From Sporolactobacillus sp. THM7-4 (GTDB lineage Bacteria; Bacillota; Bacilli; Bacillales; Sporolactobacillaceae): a stretch of 64,000 nucleotides of DNA. The translations under genes were made by a program, and so were the position numbers. The notes below the pieces were generated by a model, which saw nothing but the letters and a program-made list of their open reading frames with translations, did not search any database and was not told the origin of the DNA. Below are positions 1 through 11,505 of this stretch, one piece after another; position 1 is the first letter of the stretch, and each line of letters opens with the position of its first letter. Location: contig NZ_SEMD01000008.1 in NCBI RefSeq assembly GCF_004153165.1, positions 17,070 to 81,069 on the forward strand, read 5' to 3'.

Positions 1-1489
1 CAACTGCCGATAGAAGCGGCTCATCTGCCGATAAAACAGGCTCAACTGCCGATAGAAGCCGCTCAACTGCCGATAAAACAGACTCAACTGCCTATAGAGC
101 CAGCTCAACTGCCGATAAAACAGGCTCAACTGCCGATAGAGCCGGCTTAACTGCCGATAGAAGCCGCTCAACTGCCGGACGGACCGGTTAAACAGCCGGA
201 CCAGACGGCTGAACTGCCGGACGAAACGGCTAAACTGCCGGAACAGATGGCTTAACTGCCGGAACAGATGGCTTAACTGCCGGAACAGATGGCTCAACTG
301 CCGGAACAGACCGCTCAACTGCCGATAGAGCCAGCTCAACTGCCGATAGAAGCGGCTCAACTGCCGATAGAACAAGCTCAACTGCCGATAGAAGCAACTC
401 AACTGCCGATAGAAGGAGTTAAACTGCCGATAGCCCGGCTCAACTGCCGATAGAAGGAGTTAAACTGCCGATAGAGCCAGCTCATCTGCCGATAGAGCCA
501 GCTCATCTGCCGATAAAACAGGCTCAACTGCCGATAAAAGCCGCTCAACTGCCGATAAAACAGGTTCAACTGCCGATAGAAGCCACTCAACTGCCGATAG
601 AAGCAGCTCAACTGCCGATAGAAGCAGCTCAACTGCCGATAGAAGGAGTTAAACTGCCGATAGAAGCGGCTCATCTGCCGATAAAACAGGCTCAACTGCC
701 GATAGAAGCCGCTCAACTGCCGATAAAACAGACTCAACTGCCTATAGAGCCAGCTCAACTGCCGATAAAACAGGCTCAACTGCCGGACCGGACGGCTCAA
801 CTGCCGGAACAGACCGCTCAACTGCCGGAACAGATGGCTCAACTGCCGGAACAGACCGCTCAACTGCCGGAACAAACGCTTAAACTGCCGGAACAGATGG
901 CTCAACTGCCGGAACAGATGGCTCAACTGCCGGAACAGACCGCTCAACTGCCGGAACAGACCGCTCAACTGCCGGAACAGACCGCTCAACTGCCGGAACA
1001 AACGCTTAAACTGCCGGAACAGATGGCCCAACTGCCGGAACAAACGGCTCAACTGCCGGAACAGACCGCTCAACTGCCGATAAAACAGGCTTAACTGCCG
1101 ATAAAACAGACTCAACTGCCGATAGAGCCAGCTCAACTGCCGATAAAACAGGCTCAACTGCCGATAGAGCCGGCTTAACTGCCGATAGAAGCCGCTCATC
1201 TGCCGAAAGGACAGGCTCAACTGCCGATAGAAGCCGCTCAACTGCCGATAGAGCCAGCTCAACTGCCGATAGAAGGAGTTAAACTGCCGATAGGACCGGC
1301 TCATCTGCCGATAGAAGGAGTTAAACTGCCGATAGAAGCGGCTCATCTGCCGATAAAACAGGCTCAACTGCCGGACCAATCGGCTCAACTACCGATAGAA
1401 CCGCTCAACTGCCGGACCAAACGGCTTAACTGCCGGACCAGATGGCCCAACTGCCGGACCGGACGCTTAAACTGCCGGACCGTCTGGCG
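1..1489. repeat. 21-bp tandem repeat array 1, about 71 units, open at left edge
   Basis: Near-perfect 21-bp periodicity, seen by the CTGCC motif recurring at 4, 25, 46 and so on. Read on the minus strand, units share a core TATCGGCAGTTGA followed by a variable 8-mer drawn from a limited set; a second subtype, dense at about 180-320 and 785-1075 and again at the right end, carries TCCGGCAG instead of TATCGGCAG. Two units, at 424-443 and 1389-1408, are only 20 bp and break the reading frame. The first ~135 bp recur at about 651-785, a higher-order duplication. Because 21 is a multiple of three, long open frames appear by chance on both strands (heptad YRQLSxF on minus, AQLPEQT on plus). I do not regard these as genes. 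Confidence 0.95.
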
Positions 1490-1724
1490 ATTTTACTCCT
1501 CTCTTTAGTCGAATAAGAGGATGCCATAAAATCCCATTCAAGGTTCACCAATCTGTTAAAATATGTACAGAATTCTTCACTCACAAGTAAGAAAAAACAT
1601 CACCGAATAATTGGGAATCTGGTACCAGTAATCGGGAATATCCCCAGGAAGCCGGATATTCCCGGACTCATTTCACAGACGGACAGTACAGTACTCTTTC
1701 AACATTTCCCCCAGACTAAGTTTA

Positions 1725-3149
1725 TTATCCCGGCTTTAATAAACGTTCACCCGGGATTCCAGGTTCAGTCATTTCAAAAGGATCAAGTATGGCATTCATT
1801 TCCTTTTCCGTCAGTACATTCTGCTGAAGGCATAACTCACGGACTGATTGATTATTTATAACCGCTTCACGAGCAATCCGGGAAGCACGTTCATAACCGA
1901 TGTGCGGACTGAGAGCCGTAATCAGGCCGACGCTTTTTTCGACATCGGTCTCCATTTGTTTGCGATTGGCTTCGATCCCTTTCAGGCAGTAATTGGTAAA
2001 AGATAGAAATGCCTGATTCATGATATGGAGCGACTGAAGCAAATTAAAGACGAGAACCGGCTCCATCACATTGAGTTCAAGCTGCCCTGCTTCGGATGCC
2101 ATGGAAATGGTCTGATCGTTGCCAATGACCTGAAAGGCAACTTGATTGATTACTTCGGCCATCACAGGATTAACTTTTCCCGGCATGATCGAAGACCCCG
2201 GCTGGCGGGCAGGCAGGGTGATTTCGCTCAGTCCTGCCCGGGGACCTGAAGCGAGCAAACGCAAGTCGTTGGCAATCTTCGACATATTGAGCATGCAGAT
2301 TTTCAGTGCCGCAGACACTTCGGTATAAACATCGGTATTCTGTGTGGCGTCAACAAGATCACGTGATCCGATTAAGGGCAATTGACTGATCGCGGCGAGA
2401 TGGCTCACGACCGATTTTATATATTCCGGACTGGCATTCAAACCGGTTCCGACCGCCGTCGCCCCCATATTTACCGTATATAACTGTCTTCCTGCACGCT
2501 CTATCCTTTTGATATCACGTTCAATCACATGGCTGTAGGCAGCAAATTCCTGGCCGAGACGAATCGGTACGGCGTCCTGAAGATGGGTGCGGCCGAGTTT
2601 AATGATTGGATCAAACTTCTTCGCATTCTCCAGAAAGACAAGATGCATGACGTCCATGGTTGCCAGTAGTTTCTTTAAAAGCTTAATGGAGGCAATATGT
2701 GTGGCTGTCGGGAAAGTGTCGTTTGTCGACTGGGACATATTGACATGACTGTTCGGGTTGATAGACGTGTAATCCCCTTTTACTTTTCCAATTAACTCCA
2801 GGGCCCGGTTCGCGATCACCTCGTTGGCATTCATATTCACCGAAGTTCCCGCCCCTCCCTGAATCGGGTCGACGATAAACTGATCATGCCATTTCCCTTC
2901 AATCACTTCCTGAGCGGCTCCGGCAATAGCCCGGCCAATATCGGGGTTCAGGAGTCCGGCGTCCATGTTGGCAAGGGCGGCTGCTTTTTTCACGATGGCA
3001 AATGCTTTAATGAGTTCTTCATGTATTCTGTATCCGGTAATTGGAAAATTCTCCACGGCCCGCAGCGTCTGAATGCCGTAATAGGCATTTGCCGGTACCT
3101 CCCTGGAACCTAGAAAATCGTGTTCGGTTCTTCTGTTGATGTTCGGCAT
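1725..3149 (-). CDS. ansB: aspartate ammonia-lyase (aspartase)
   Basis: Converts L-aspartate reversibly to fumarate and ammonia in the cytoplasm. The 474-residue protein has the full fumarase/aspartase fold, with the N-terminal TEHDFLGSREVP, the TSVNMNANEV region, and the flexible catalytic SS-loop GSSIMPGKVNP. The residues after that loop (VMAEVINQVAFQVIGND) and the SEAGQLELNVMEP block resemble Bacillus aspartase AnsB/AspA more than class II fumarase. The start follows a GAGGGATG ribosome-binding site. It stands alone, with no asparaginase beside it; the gene's 3' end faces tandem array 1, 235 bp away. Fumarate hydratase is the alternative call and cannot be fully excluded by eye. Confidence 0.87.
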   Translation of the reverse strand: MPNINRRTEHDFLGSREVPANAYYGIQTLRAVENFPITGYRIHEELIKAFAIVKKAAALANMDAGLLNPDIGRAIAGAAQEVIEGKWHDQFIVDPIQGGAGTSVNMNANEVIANRALELIGKVKGDYTSINPNSHVNMSQSTNDTFPTATHIASIKLLKKLLATMDVMHLVFLENAKKFDPIIKLGRTHLQDAVPIRLGQEFAAYSHVIERDIKRIERAGRQLYTVNMGATAVGTGLNASPEYIKSVVSHLAAISQLPLIGSRDLVDATQNTDVYTEVSAALKICMLNMSKIANDLRLLASGPRAGLSEITLPARQPGSSIMPGKVNPVMAEVINQVAFQVIGNDQTISMASEAGQLELNVMEPVLVFNLLQSLHIMNQAFLSFTNYCLKGIEANRKQMETDVEKSVGLITALSPHIGYERASRIAREAVINNQSVRELCLQQNVLTEKEMNAILDPFEMTEPGIPGERLLKPG

Positions 3150-3596
3150 ATCTATTCATCCCTCAAAAGAATTAGTAGCTGCATTAGTAATATACTCTGC
3201 TTTTGATTTGTAAGTGAGAGAGATTCGCCCTGTCAGAGCCCATTTCGCGATTCATTTCAATCTGCTGAGACACCCTGGTTAATACGATTTCGAAACTCAG
3301 TATAACAGACGAATTTTCAACCTGTTGAGATCCCCTGCGTTTAGCTGACAGTACCCGCAGCCAGACCTGTTGCGGACGCCCGGCCGCTGGCTGCCCGCCT
3401 ATGCCGGGCGCACGCAGGAGAAACGCCCGGATCAGGCAATCCAGGCGCTTCTCTTCACAATTTCCGCTTTTTAATTGATGCTCGTTCCCCGGTTAAGCGA
3501 CCGGGCCGCTTTTCCGGCGATCCCGATCCCGTTACTCATTTACTGGATACACCCTCACCGGAAGCAGGCTTCAGCGGGACCGATCTCCCAATCCCG
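3150..3596. other. intergenic region with decayed repeats
   Basis: No convincing gene. It holds two diverged copies of a segment with the shared pattern TTTCAAYCTGYTGAGA (about 3254 and 3316). It also holds an extra degraded copy of the glpD 3' end: ATCCCGTTACTCATTTACTG occurs at about 3529 and again at about 3592, where it spans the real glpD stop codon. The aspartase ribosome-binding site lies at the left edge. No clear T-tracted terminator for glpD was seen. Confidence 0.5.
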
Positions 3597-5291
3597 TTAC
3601 TCATTTACTGAATACCCGGTATGTTGATCTACCGGCTGGATCGAGGCTTCAGCAAAAGCTGCCTCAAGTTCCTCGCCGAAGTGTCTCTTCTGATTTTCAT
3701 TCCAGGACAAACGTTTAGCCATATAATCCAGAACCGGTTGTTTCCATTTTCTTGCCCAATCGATATCAAAAAGTGTCGTTCCGGTTCTTCGTGTAAAGTA
3801 GTCGACAGGCGTGACGGCCATCTCATACGTCAGAGCATATTCAAGCGTGGCATATAGCGAAGCCGGTAATTGACGGGCGAGCGGTTCATTTCGATGATAA
3901 CGAACATAATCAAACAAGGTTTCAACATTTGTTCCATATCTTCCTGCCAGATCATTAGCTTCCTTTTCCGTTAAACCAAGCTTGACTCCTTCCTCTGTCT
4001 TTTCCTTTACGTATTCCGGAAGATGTGCCGATCCACCGAAATGACCGCCCGATAATTCGATTTTTTCGGTCTCACAAGGCGGATAAGACGTTCCGTACTC
4101 CTTGTATAGCTGTTCAGTCACCACGTCAACGACGCGTTCCGCCATTTTCCGGTAACCTGTCAGCTTGCCGCCTGCGATTGATATCAATCCTGAGTCCGAG
4201 ATAAAGGTTTCATCTTTGCGCGAGATCTCGGAAGGCGACTTGCCTTCTTCCTGAATCAGCGGCCGGACACCTGCCCAGCTTGACTCGACATCGTCCGCCG
4301 TCAGGTGCACCGTCGGAAACATTCCGTTGATCGCTGCAAGGAGATAATCACGGTCTTCCGCTGTCGGCTTCGGATCGATCGGCTTTTTGGAGTAATTTGT
4401 ATCGGTTGTCCCGATGTAGACTTTTCCATCTCTTGGAATGGCGAAGATCATCCGCTTGTCACCGTTTGTCGTGTCAAAATATATCGATTGTTCCATCGGA
4501 AATCGCTTGCCGTCGATCACGATATGAACTCCCTTTGTCAGGTGGAGATGTTTTCCTTTTTTTGAATGATCCATTTCACGGATTGAATCGACCCAGGGTC
4601 CGGCGGCATTGACGATTTTCTTTGCGTAGATAGTGTAGGTCGCATGAGTCAGCTGGTCGGTAACCTTGACTCCCTTCAGCCTGTGCTTCGCATCATAGAT
4701 CAGTTTTTGCACTCTGGCATAGTTTACGGCCAGTGCTCCCCGTTCCACTGCCTCCTTTATGACTTCCATCGTCAGGCGGGCATCATCGGTACGATACTCA
4801 ACGTAATAACCGCTTCCTATAAGACCGTCTTTTTTCAGCAGTGGCTCTTTCGCAAGCGTCTCTTCGCGGTTCAGCATGACCCTCCGTTCGCTTCGCCTGA
4901 CTCCTGCCAGAAAATCGTAAAGTTTCAAGCCGACAGATGTGCTGAATCTGCCGAATGTTCCTTTCTTAAAAATAGGCAGCATCATTTTTTCAGGGCGCGT
5001 GACGTGCGGAGCATTCTCATAGACAATTGCCCGTTCTTTTCCTACTTCGGCCACGATCTTAATTTCGAATTGTTTCAGATAGCGCAGTCCTCCGTGAACC
5101 AGTTTTGTTGAGCGGCTGGACGTCCCGCCGGCATAATCCTGCATATCAACGAGACCGACTTTTAATCCGCGTACCGTCGCGTCCAGTGCGATTCCCGCTC
5201 CGGTAATTCCTCCGCCAATAATGAACAAATCAAGCGGACGCTTTGCCATTTCTTTAAGATAATGCTCTCTTTCTGAAGATGAAAAGGTCAT
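3597..5291 (-). CDS. glpD: aerobic glycerol-3-phosphate dehydrogenase
   Basis: FAD-dependent membrane-associated enzyme oxidising glycerol 3-phosphate to dihydroxyacetone phosphate and passing electrons to quinone. The N-terminal dinucleotide-binding motif GGGITG sits at residues 25-30. Other GlpD marks are GGTSSRSTKLVHGGLRYL, the DDARLTMEV segment, and the C-terminal GlpD domain. An upstream ATG (5375) is open, but the ATG at 5291 follows GGGGGA and gives 564 residues, close to the usual ~555. A leader terminator and cre-like site lie upstream, and glpFK and the antiterminator glpP are nearby, so GlpP and CcpA control is likely. A duplicated remnant of its 3' end lies just downstream. Confidence 0.95.
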   Translation of the reverse strand: MTFSSSEREHYLKEMAKRPLDLFIIGGGITGAGIALDATVRGLKVGLVDMQDYAGGTSSRSTKLVHGGLRYLKQFEIKIVAEVGKERAIVYENAPHVTRPEKMMLPIFKKGTFGRFSTSVGLKLYDFLAGVRRSERRVMLNREETLAKEPLLKKDGLIGSGYYVEYRTDDARLTMEVIKEAVERGALAVNYARVQKLIYDAKHRLKGVKVTDQLTHATYTIYAKKIVNAAGPWVDSIREMDHSKKGKHLHLTKGVHIVIDGKRFPMEQSIYFDTTNGDKRMIFAIPRDGKVYIGTTDTNYSKKPIDPKPTAEDRDYLLAAINGMFPTVHLTADDVESSWAGVRPLIQEEGKSPSEISRKDETFISDSGLISIAGGKLTGYRKMAERVVDVVTEQLYKEYGTSYPPCETEKIELSGGHFGGSAHLPEYVKEKTEEGVKLGLTEKEANDLAGRYGTNVETLFDYVRYHRNEPLARQLPASLYATLEYALTYEMAVTPVDYFTRRTGTTLFDIDWARKWKQPVLDYMAKRLSWNENQKRHFGEELEAAFAEASIQPVDQHTGYSVNE

Positions 5292-5393
5292 TTTGTGTTC
5301 CCCCATTCTTTTCTTATCGATGACTTGATGACTTATTGATCGGCATCTATCAAGCTCTTCATTCCTGAAAAACATCAGCTCTTCTCACTCTTC

Positions 5394-5463
5394 AAAAAGT
5401 AAAGACCGCAAATACACCTCGCTATTCTGCCGTCCGGCAGTTCACCAGGGTACTCGCGGTCTT
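5394..5463 (-). terminator. glpD leader terminator (likely GlpP-controlled)
   Basis: In the glpD 5' leader, minus strand, AAGACCGC pairs with GCGGTCTT across a nested inner hairpin (CTGCCGTCCGGCAG), and the outer stem is followed by TACTTTTT. It lies 100-170 bases before the glpD start, where B. subtilis has a GlpP-dependent antiterminated leader. GlpP is encoded in this window; its binding here is inferred. Confidence 0.6.
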
Positions 5464-5645
5464 CTCCTCATTCATGACCATTGGGGTCCGTTCGACAAAA
5501 GGCTTGGCTATCCTGCGCTGCACTGGATGGAAGGTATCAGTCAGGCCACCGCCCGCGCCAAGATAAAAAAGTACGGGAAACATCGGTTTTTAGATCAAAC
5601 GGATCCTCATATGAACTTTTTATGAACGTTTCATTAACTCTATCA

Positions 5646-5663
5646 TGTCAAAAACGCTTTCAA
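5646..5663 (-). promoter_or_regulatory. cre-like site and -35 of glpD promoter
   Basis: On the minus strand TTGAAAGCGTTTTTGACA carries a cre-like half (TTGAAAGCG) overlapping a TTGACA -35 hexamer. The distal half departs from the cre consensus, and no good -10 sits at 17 bp, so this is a weak call. It lies upstream of the glpD leader terminator, where catabolite repression would act. Confidence 0.35.
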
Positions 5664-5732
5664 AAATCCAGTAAAATGCTTTTATCCAGATTCCAGTCAG
5701 CTGTTATTTAAAAACATTGGTGCCGGATGGGC

Positions 5733-8119
<2,387 letters not shown>

Positions 8120-8285
8120 ACTTATTCCCCCTTTAGTTCCGGCAAATTATTGCGGTCATGTTCCTTTGGATACACAAAACCAGCGTCCGGAGTGCAGAAA
8201 TCCTGCCTGCTGGCAAACCTTCCGGAGAAGCCGCTCGGGCCGGGCTGTACAATCTTCTGCTCAAATTAAGTGCTTCAGATCATAC

Positions 8286-8346
8286 AAAAAAAAATCCACA
8301 ATCAGTTTCATCAGACGCCAGACACGTCTCAATTCACTGCTGTGGA
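8286..8346 (-). terminator. glpFK leader terminator (likely GlpP-controlled)
   Basis: In the minus-strand leader, TCCACAGCAGT pairs with ACTGATTGTGGA around an inner AGACG/CGTCT hairpin, and a run of nine T follows. It lies about 170-230 bases before the glpF start and 45 bases after the -10. This is the arrangement expected of a GlpP-antiterminated leader; GlpP action is inferred from B. subtilis. Confidence 0.65.
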
Positions 8347-8389
8347 AAACCCATTCTCATATCCACGAAACATTAACTTGGCATAACTA

Positions 8390-8418
8390 ATCATACGACA
8401 TTTTGAAAGCGCTGTCAA
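8390..8418 (-). promoter_or_regulatory. glpFK promoter overlapped by a perfect cre site
   Basis: Minus strand shows TTGACA (8413-8418), a 17-bp spacer, then TATGAT (8390-8395), a near-consensus sigma-A promoter. The plus-strand segment TTGAAAGCGCTGTCA (8403-8417) fits the cre consensus WTGNAANCGNWNNCW at every position and overlaps the -35 and spacer, so CcpA binding should block initiation. Confidence 0.8.
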
Positions 8419-8490
8419 TATGCATTTGTCACAAAAACTTCACCATTTCGTCTCATCCGCAAAAAGCTGCTGCTCCAGCTCACTGGCAGA

Positions 8491-9042
8491 TTAACCGAAC
8501 GTCCATAAATCTTTCTTTGATGTTGAGATGGCTGTCGCACCAGCCGCAAAAGCATTTTTAATTTCTTCCTGATTACGGATCAGACCGCCTGCGATCACAG
8601 GGATCCGGACTGCCTGATGAATCTCGCGGATCATGTCCGGAATAATTCCCGGAAGGACTTCAATCAAGTCTGGTCTGACTTTTTCAAACAGATTGAAACT
8701 CGTCTCAAGAGAACGTGAGTCCAGCAGAAAAATACGTTGAATTGTGACCAGGCCCCGTTTCTTCGCTATTTCAAGGATATCGAACCGGGTCGAAATGATC
8801 CCGTTCGGCCTGATATTCTGGCAGATGAACTCCGCCGCATACTCATCGTTCTTCAGCCCGTGGATCATATCTGCATGCAAAATAATGTGTTTGTGGTTCT
8901 GTTTTGCCATCCGTACCATCTCCCCCACCTGGGCGATATGGCTGTCGAGTACGATGATCCATCGGGCCGGCCTCCGCAGGAGTTTTTCAAAATCTTTCAT
9001 GCTGTTGACGACCGGTAAAACGGATTTTTGATTAAAAATCAT
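8491..9042 (-). CDS. glpP: glycerol uptake operon antiterminator GlpP
   Basis: RNA-binding antiterminator that, with glycerol 3-phosphate, lets RNA polymerase pass the glpFK and glpD leader terminators. The 183-residue TIM-barrel-like protein shows the family blocks VLDSHIAQVGEMV, HADMIHGLKNDEYAAEF, IFLLDSRSLETS and EVLPGIIPDMI, and the C-terminal IPVIAGGLI with AGATAISTSKKDLW. Length matches B. subtilis GlpP. The start follows GAAGGGG. It lies directly upstream of the glpF promoter on the same strand, and both leader terminators it would act on are visible in the window. Confidence 0.93.
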   Translation of the reverse strand: MIFNQKSVLPVVNSMKDFEKLLRRPARWIIVLDSHIAQVGEMVRMAKQNHKHIILHADMIHGLKNDEYAAEFICQNIRPNGIISTRFDILEIAKKRGLVTIQRIFLLDSRSLETSFNLFEKVRPDLIEVLPGIIPDMIREIHQAVRIPVIAGGLIRNQEEIKNAFAAGATAISTSKKDLWTFG

Positions 9043-9629
9043 GTCAAACCCCTTCTTTCATCAGTCAAAACAAACCGAGTGACGGATGCTGTCCAGACAT
9101 TCGGCAGAGCGCAAATAAGCAGCCTGGCAGCTGCTTATTGCGTATGTTTTGAGGGGAGTAGTTCTTTTGATCTTATCTTTCAAAGATCGGGGAGCAGCAG
9201 GAGAGGATGGATTGACATTTATCAGAAAGAGGAAAACGAACGGATGCCTGATTGATCTTTTGGCCTGCAGGCGTTCCCATTTTCCCTGCGGCAAAGCCTG
9301 TTCTTCGACCTTCTCGCAGGGAACCATGGAGAAAACGGTTCAGGCATAAAATCAATTAAACTGAGGCCTTTGATTCAAAAGCCCAATCGTCTCTGGCCCT
9401 TGATTATCCGAAGAATTTTTGCCCGGACGGGGAACAGCCGGTTTTAGACCCCTGAATCCAAGGCAAAGTTCGGTCACATCCGCTCCCTGTATGTTGATCA
9501 TACCCCCCTTTTTCTCCCTGTGCAAAACAGCAAATTCAAGAAAACAGCGTATTCGAAACCCCTTTTAAACGAATACCTGTTTCTTCTATAAATGGAAAGG
9601 AGAAATTTTGAGTTTTTCCACCTGTTTTT
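9043..9629. other. intergenic region, no supported feature
   Basis: 587 bp between glpP and the GDSL esterase. Short open frames on both strands (up to 88 codons) have no ribosome-binding site, no recognisable sequence and mutually overlap, so I reject them. The glpP promoter should lie at the left end. Nothing else was recognised. Confidence 0.4.
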
Positions 9630-10211
9630 TTAAGGCTGAATTTTTGATTTCCCTTCCAGCGCGTTCACTTTTTCGATAATCAGCGCCGACAGAAAGTCAT
9701 ACCCGGAGTGAGTAAAATGCAGCCCGTCTTCCTGAAGCAGCGGTTGAAAGGAAGATAATTGCATCATTCTTCTATGTAAATCAATCAGCGGACTGCCTGT
9801 CTCTTCGGCCACCCGGCGAACAGATGCCGCGTATATGGAAACCCGCTCGTTCAGACGTTTCCCTTTTTGTTTCTGATCAATAACCGGCGCCGGTGTTATT
9901 AAAATAATTTTCTCCGCTGAAATGGCCTCGGTCATCCGGATTAAATGGTTTTGAAAGGCGAGCAGCGGTATTCCTTTATGGTATGAGGAGTCGTTCGCGC
10001 CGAAGAGGACAGTCACCATGTCATACGGATGGCGAAGCACATCTCTATCCATACGATCAAGCGCTTTTTCCGTCGTATCTCCGGGAACACCAGCATTTCG
10101 TATCTGCCATCCGCGAAGACCAGATGCAAGTTTCTCATTAAGGATTGGATGGACGCGTACCCCGTCCCACCCTGCCGTAATACTGTCCCCGAAACAGATC
10201 ATTTTTTTCAA
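9630..10211 (-). CDS. SGNH/GDSL-family esterase or lipase
   Basis: Small hydrolase of 193 residues. Block I (ICFGDSITAG) carries the nucleophilic Ser, the Gly block is in RNAGVPGDTT, block III is FGANDSS with the oxyanion Asn, and block V (DGLHFTHSGYDFL) has the catalytic Asp and His. A longer frame opens at 10241, but AGGAGG sits inside it nine bases before a TTG at 10211, so I use that TTG. There is no signal peptide, so it should be cytoplasmic. The natural ester substrate cannot be told. It stands alone, divergent from the aldo-keto reductase. Confidence 0.85.
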   Translation of the reverse strand: MKKMICFGDSITAGWDGVRVHPILNEKLASGLRGWQIRNAGVPGDTTEKALDRMDRDVLRHPYDMVTVLFGANDSSYHKGIPLLAFQNHLIRMTEAISAEKIILITPAPVIDQKQKGKRLNERVSIYAASVRRVAEETGSPLIDLHRRMMQLSSFQPLLQEDGLHFTHSGYDFLSALIIEKVNALEGKSKIQP

Positions 10212-10363
10212 AATACATGCCCTCCTGAAAAACTTTTTCACATGATTAAGCTCATCGATCTAACCTTTTTCGCAAATTCGAGTCGTACTTTTTGATAAAT
10301 ACTTATTATAACTTATATAATAAAAGAGGAATTTCAAATCATCCAGCGAAAGGAGCGATTTTA

Positions 10364-11374
10364 ATGGAGAAAACGAACATCCCGGGTACAGAACTTTACC
10401 CTTCACGTATCGCTTTAGGAACTTGGGCGATCGGCGGATGGATGTGGGGCGGCTCGGAAGATGAAGAGTCAATCCGTACGATCCATCAGGCGCTGGACAG
10501 CGGGATTACGACAATTGACACGGCTCCTGCTTATGGACAGGGCCATTCGGAAAAAGTCGTCGGCCGGGCCCTTAAAGAATACGGCAAACGCAGCGACGTG
10601 GTTCTCGCGACAAAAGTCTGTCTCGACTGGGTTGGAACCAATGTTTTTCGAAACGGGTCCAGGGAGAGAATTAAGAAAGAGATCGAGGACTCACTGACAA
10701 GACTGGAGACGGATTATATCGACATTTACCAGGTACACTGGCCGGATCCGCTTGTACCGATTGAGGAAACCGCTGAAGCGATGGGTGAATTGTATAAAGA
10801 AGGGAAAATCAGAGCCATCGGCGTCAGCAATTTTTCAGTCGAGCAAATGGAAGCTTTCAGAAAAGTAGCTCCGATCCATACGGTTCAGCCTCCTTACAAT
10901 TTGTTTGAACGACAAATTGAGCAGGATGTTTTGCCGTACAGCAGTGAGCATAACATCGTAGCTCTCTGCTACGGAAGCCTGTGCCGTGGACTGTTAAGCG
11001 GAAAAATGACCGCAGACCGCAAATTCGAAGGCGACGATCTGCGCCTGTCGGATCCCAAATTTCATGCCCCGCACTTTGCACACTATCTGGCCGCAGTCAG
11101 CGATCTTGAAAAGTTTGCTAAGGAGAACTATGGTAAATCGGTACGCGCGCTGGCGATTCGCTGGATCCTGGATAAGACCCGGACAGGTATTGCTTTGTGG
11201 GGTGCACGCCATCCTGAACAGATTGCCGCCGCCACCGAAGTCGACAATTTTAAGCTCGATGAACAGGCTTTACAGGAAATTGACCGGATTCTTGACAAAC
11301 ACATTAAAGAGCCTATCGGAACTGAATTTATGGCTCCGCCAACCCGTAAAGAATACGAAGAACAGCATAGTTAA
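10364..11374 (+). CDS. aldo/keto reductase
   Basis: NAD(P)H-dependent oxidoreductase of the AKR superfamily, 336 residues. The catalytic tetrad region is visible: D of TTIDTAPAYGQGHSE with its Tyr, K of VLATKVCL, and H of YQVHWPDP. The C-terminal WGARHPEQIAA binds cofactor phosphate. It resembles the general stress YrpG/IolS-like group. The start ATG follows AAAGGAG at a good distance; the open frame extends upstream to 10292 without an RBS. A strong terminator follows. The substrate is not predictable. Confidence 0.88.
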   Translation: MEKTNIPGTELYPSRIALGTWAIGGWMWGGSEDEESIRTIHQALDSGITTIDTAPAYGQGHSEKVVGRALKEYGKRSDVVLATKVCLDWVGTNVFRNGSRERIKKEIEDSLTRLETDYIDIYQVHWPDPLVPIEETAEAMGELYKEGKIRAIGVSNFSVEQMEAFRKVAPIHTVQPPYNLFERQIEQDVLPYSSEHNIVALCYGSLCRGLLSGKMTADRKFEGDDLRLSDPKFHAPHFAHYLAAVSDLEKFAKENYGKSVRALAIRWILDKTRTGIALWGARHPEQIAAATEVDNFKLDEQALQEIDRILDKHIKEPIGTEFMAPPTRKEYEEQHS

Positions 11375-11421
11375 AGAACACCATTTGTTGCCTGTCAAAT
11401 CGTAACAGGCCTGAAATGAGC

Positions 11422-11472
11422 GCCGGCTGTAGATTGCTGCCTTCACAGCAAGCATGACTGCCGGCCTTTTTT
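11422..11472 (+). terminator. terminator after aldo/keto reductase
   Basis: GCCGGC at 11422 pairs with GCCGGC at 11460 around an inner TTGCTG/CAGCAA hairpin, followed by seven T. Confidence 0.8.
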
Positions 11473-11505
11473 TACACTGATCTGACGAAAGGTTGAGATC
11501 AATCA

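Noticed and set aside
834-1094. 86-codon plus-strand frame of AQLPEQT heptads
   Set aside because: Same cause: a shadow frame of the array's TCCGG subtype on the opposite strand.
399-1388. 329-codon minus-strand frame of YRQLSxF heptads
   Set aside because: It follows from a 21-bp repeat without stops; two 20-bp units break frame in the same array, and other frames are open as well. No RBS at the start.
1631-1664. Aspartase terminator (CGGGAATATCC / GGATATTCCCG inverted repeat)
   Set aside because: A good stem, but with no T tract on either strand, so I do not call it a terminator.
9061-9349. Small genes in the glpP-esterase gap (88-codon minus, 66-codon plus)
   Set aside because: No ribosome-binding site, mutually overlapping, no recognisable motif.
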